Assembly: GCF_012849215.1 (NCBI RefSeq)
Contig: NZ_CP051682.1
Coordinates: 4,650,001-4,714,000, forward strand
Source of the DNA: Mucilaginibacter robiniae
GTDB lineage: Bacteria; Bacteroidota; Bacteroidia; Sphingobacteriales; Sphingobacteriaceae
Reading direction: 5' to 3'
Length of the DNA: 64,000 bases
Shown piece after piece: positions 62,887-64,000 of the stretch. A model generated the notes under the pieces. It did not search any database, was not told the DNA's origin, and worked only from the letters and a program-made list of their open reading frames with translations. The position numbers were made by a program, and so were the translations under genes. Within the stretch, counting starts at the first letter, position 1. Every line of letters starts with the position of its first letter.

Positions 62887-64000
62887 TTAGAAAAGGTTAA
62901 GTTGAGTGGTAGCCGTTTTAATGTATTTGCTTTGTGATTGCGATAGAATGTATTGTTTGATGGCTGTTCCGGCTAAATCGCGTCGTTCAAACTGGCGACT
63001 ATTACAAGTAATAAAGTACTTAGCCCGGTTAACCGCTATTCCTATTTTTTTAAGTTGCTCCCAATCCAACTTACCAAATTGACGGGCACTTACTATCTTT
63101 TGAGCCGATTGCACACCAATGCCAGGTACACGTAAAATCAATTGCAAATCGGCTTTATTAATATCAATAGGGAAAGCATTCAAATTGCGCAAGGCCCAGC
63201 CCAACTTAGGGTCAATATCCAAGTCGAGATGCGGATTCTGCTCATCTACTATTTCATTAACCTGAAAGCCGTAAAAACGCATCAGCCAATCAGCCTGATA
63301 TAAGCGATTTTCACGTACCATAGGTACACTGGTATTTAAAGCAGGTAAGCGATTATCGCTAATAACCGGCACATAACCTGAGTAGTAAACCCGTTTTAAA
63401 TTAAAGTTTTTATAAAAATGATTCGCTGTATGCAATACCTGCTTATCCGTTTCGGGAGTAGCGCCTACAATTACCTGTGTGCTTTGCCCAGCCGGAGCAA
63501 AGGCGGGTGCTTTTTTAAACAAAGATTTTTCTTCCGTACGCTTAATAATTTCATTTTTCAGAAAGCCCATAGGTTGTATCATATCGTGCCTATTTTTTTC
63601 AGGAGCTAGTAACTTCAACCCTTCTTCAGTAGGCATCTCCAGGTTTACGCTTAAACGATCAGCATATAGCCCGGCCTCTTGCATCAATTCATCACTGGCA
63701 CCTGGTATTGATTTCAGATGGATATAACCATTAAAATTATGTTCTGTACGCAGCTTTTTAGCTATACGTACCAAACGCTCCATGGTATAATCGGCATTAT
63801 AGAAAATACCCGAACTCAAAAATAAACCCTCAATGTAATTACGCCGGTAAAAATTGATAGTTAAATCAACTACCTCTTGTACGGTAAATGCCGCACGCTT
63901 AATATCATTGCTTTTGCGCGACACGCAATAAGCACAATCAAAAATACAGTGGTTAGTCAATAAAATTTTAAGCAACGATACACACCTACCATCCTCCGTG
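62887..64000 (-). CDS. TIGR03916 radical SAM DNA modification/repair protein, 5' truncated
   Basis: About 371 residues in the window; the frame continues past 64000 (upstream codons read TEDGRCVSL before LKILLTNHC). The cluster motif is C-x-x-x-C-x-x-C in HCIFDCAYCVSR. The C-terminal half has a helix-hairpin-helix DNA-binding unit, LILRVPGIGVQSAQKIVSARQFG. The N-terminus is outside the window, so an internal TTG at 63975 is not the true start. It is paired with DUF4130. Confidence 0.93.
   Translation of the reverse strand, partial: TEDGRCVSLLKILLTNHCIFDCAYCVSRKSNDIKRAAFTVQEVVDLTINFYRRNYIEGLFLSSGIFYNADYTMERLVRIAKKLRTEHNFNGYIHLKSIPGASDELMQEAGLYADRLSVNLEMPTEEGLKLLAPEKNRHDMIQPMGFLKNEIIKRTEEKSLFKKAPAFAPAGQSTQVIVGATPETDKQVLHTANHFYKNFNLKRVYYSGYVPVISDNRLPALNTSVPMVRENRLYQADWLMRFYGFQVNEIVDEQNPHLDLDIDPKLGWALRNLNAFPIDINKADLQLILRVPGIGVQSAQKIVSARQFGKLDWEQLKKIGIAVNRAKYFITCNSRQFERRDLAGTAIKQYILSQSQSKYIKTATTQLNLF

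Overview
The window looks like chromosomal DNA of a Bacteroidota bacterium, most likely a Sphingobacteriaceae (Mucilaginibacter/Pedobacter-like). The reasons are the gene families present (GLPGLI protein beside a large carboxypeptidase-regulatory/beta-barrel outer-membrane protein, DKNYY repeats, DUF4142, AsmA-like protein, futalosine menaquinone genes, an OtsA-OtsB fusion, TIGR03915/TIGR03916 repair pair), the near absence of Shine-Dalgarno sequences, and repeated exact matches to the Bacteroidota -7 element TAnnTTTG upstream of genes. No prophage, insertion sequence, integrase or CRISPR array was seen; the content is mainly housekeeping and core accessory metabolism.

Region by region. 1-1003: the start of an AsmA-like gene leaving on the minus strand, a cold-shock protein, and a small basic protein that resembles the N-terminal extension of longer cold-shock proteins. 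1103-6075: a probable 2-oxoadipate decarboxylase (HglS family) overlapping a YdiJ-like D-2-hydroxyglutarate dehydrogenase, then a luciferase-like oxidoreductase. 6176-7237: a GH43 glycosidase interrupted by one in-frame TAG in its W-A-P-E motif. 7413-16297: UPF1-like helicase, topoisomerase III, KptA, a molybdopterin oxidoreductase, an OmpA lipoprotein, an SDR and a D-lactate dehydrogenase-type enzyme. 16556-21318: a phosphodiesterase, a Tat-exported GH36-like glycosidase and a two-gene membrane/DKNYY operon. 21586-25351: tRNA-Ser(UGA) and a five-gene envelope operon (PASTA, rhodanese, MltG, thioesterase, YihY). 25615-32447: alaS, a lipoprotein, the menaquinone cluster mqnE / histidine phosphatase / mqnA, and a secreted protein. 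32598-38754: trehalose synthesis fusion, 1-Cys peroxiredoxin, second cold-shock protein, MFS transporter, hemF. 38932-43900: gyrA with two TPR proteins. 44129-54770: outer-membrane barrel, DUF4142, PEP carboxylase, FUSC membrane protein, large beta-barrel protein plus GLPGLI partner, cupin. 54817-57402: sulfatase with its own formylglycine-generating-type enzyme. 58548-62002: a six-gene redox/membrane cluster with its own winged-helix regulator. 62129-64000: DNA repair pair DUF4130 / radical SAM, the latter running off the window.

The strongest under-described signal is in the last 6 kb. The 19-bp palindromes TACTTTGTAATTCAAAGTA (61031-61049) and TACTTTGTTATTCAAAGTA (61984-62002) lie just upstream of the two transcription units of the cluster that encodes a winged-helix regulator, a polytopic membrane protein, a ferritin-like diiron protein, another membrane protein, a DUF2809 protein and an MpaB/DUF2236 oxygenase-like protein. 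This looks like a self-regulated redox module of unknown substrate. Other points worth a second look are the overlapping HglS/D-2-hydroxyglutarate dehydrogenase pair, the nonsense-interrupted GH43, the lipoprotein-type FGE next to a CTASR sulfatase, two structured intergenic repeats (before alaS and before mqnE), and an orphan plus-strand terminator at 58392-58446 that may mark a small RNA.

All calls come from reading the sequence and from remembered family motifs; no database search was run.
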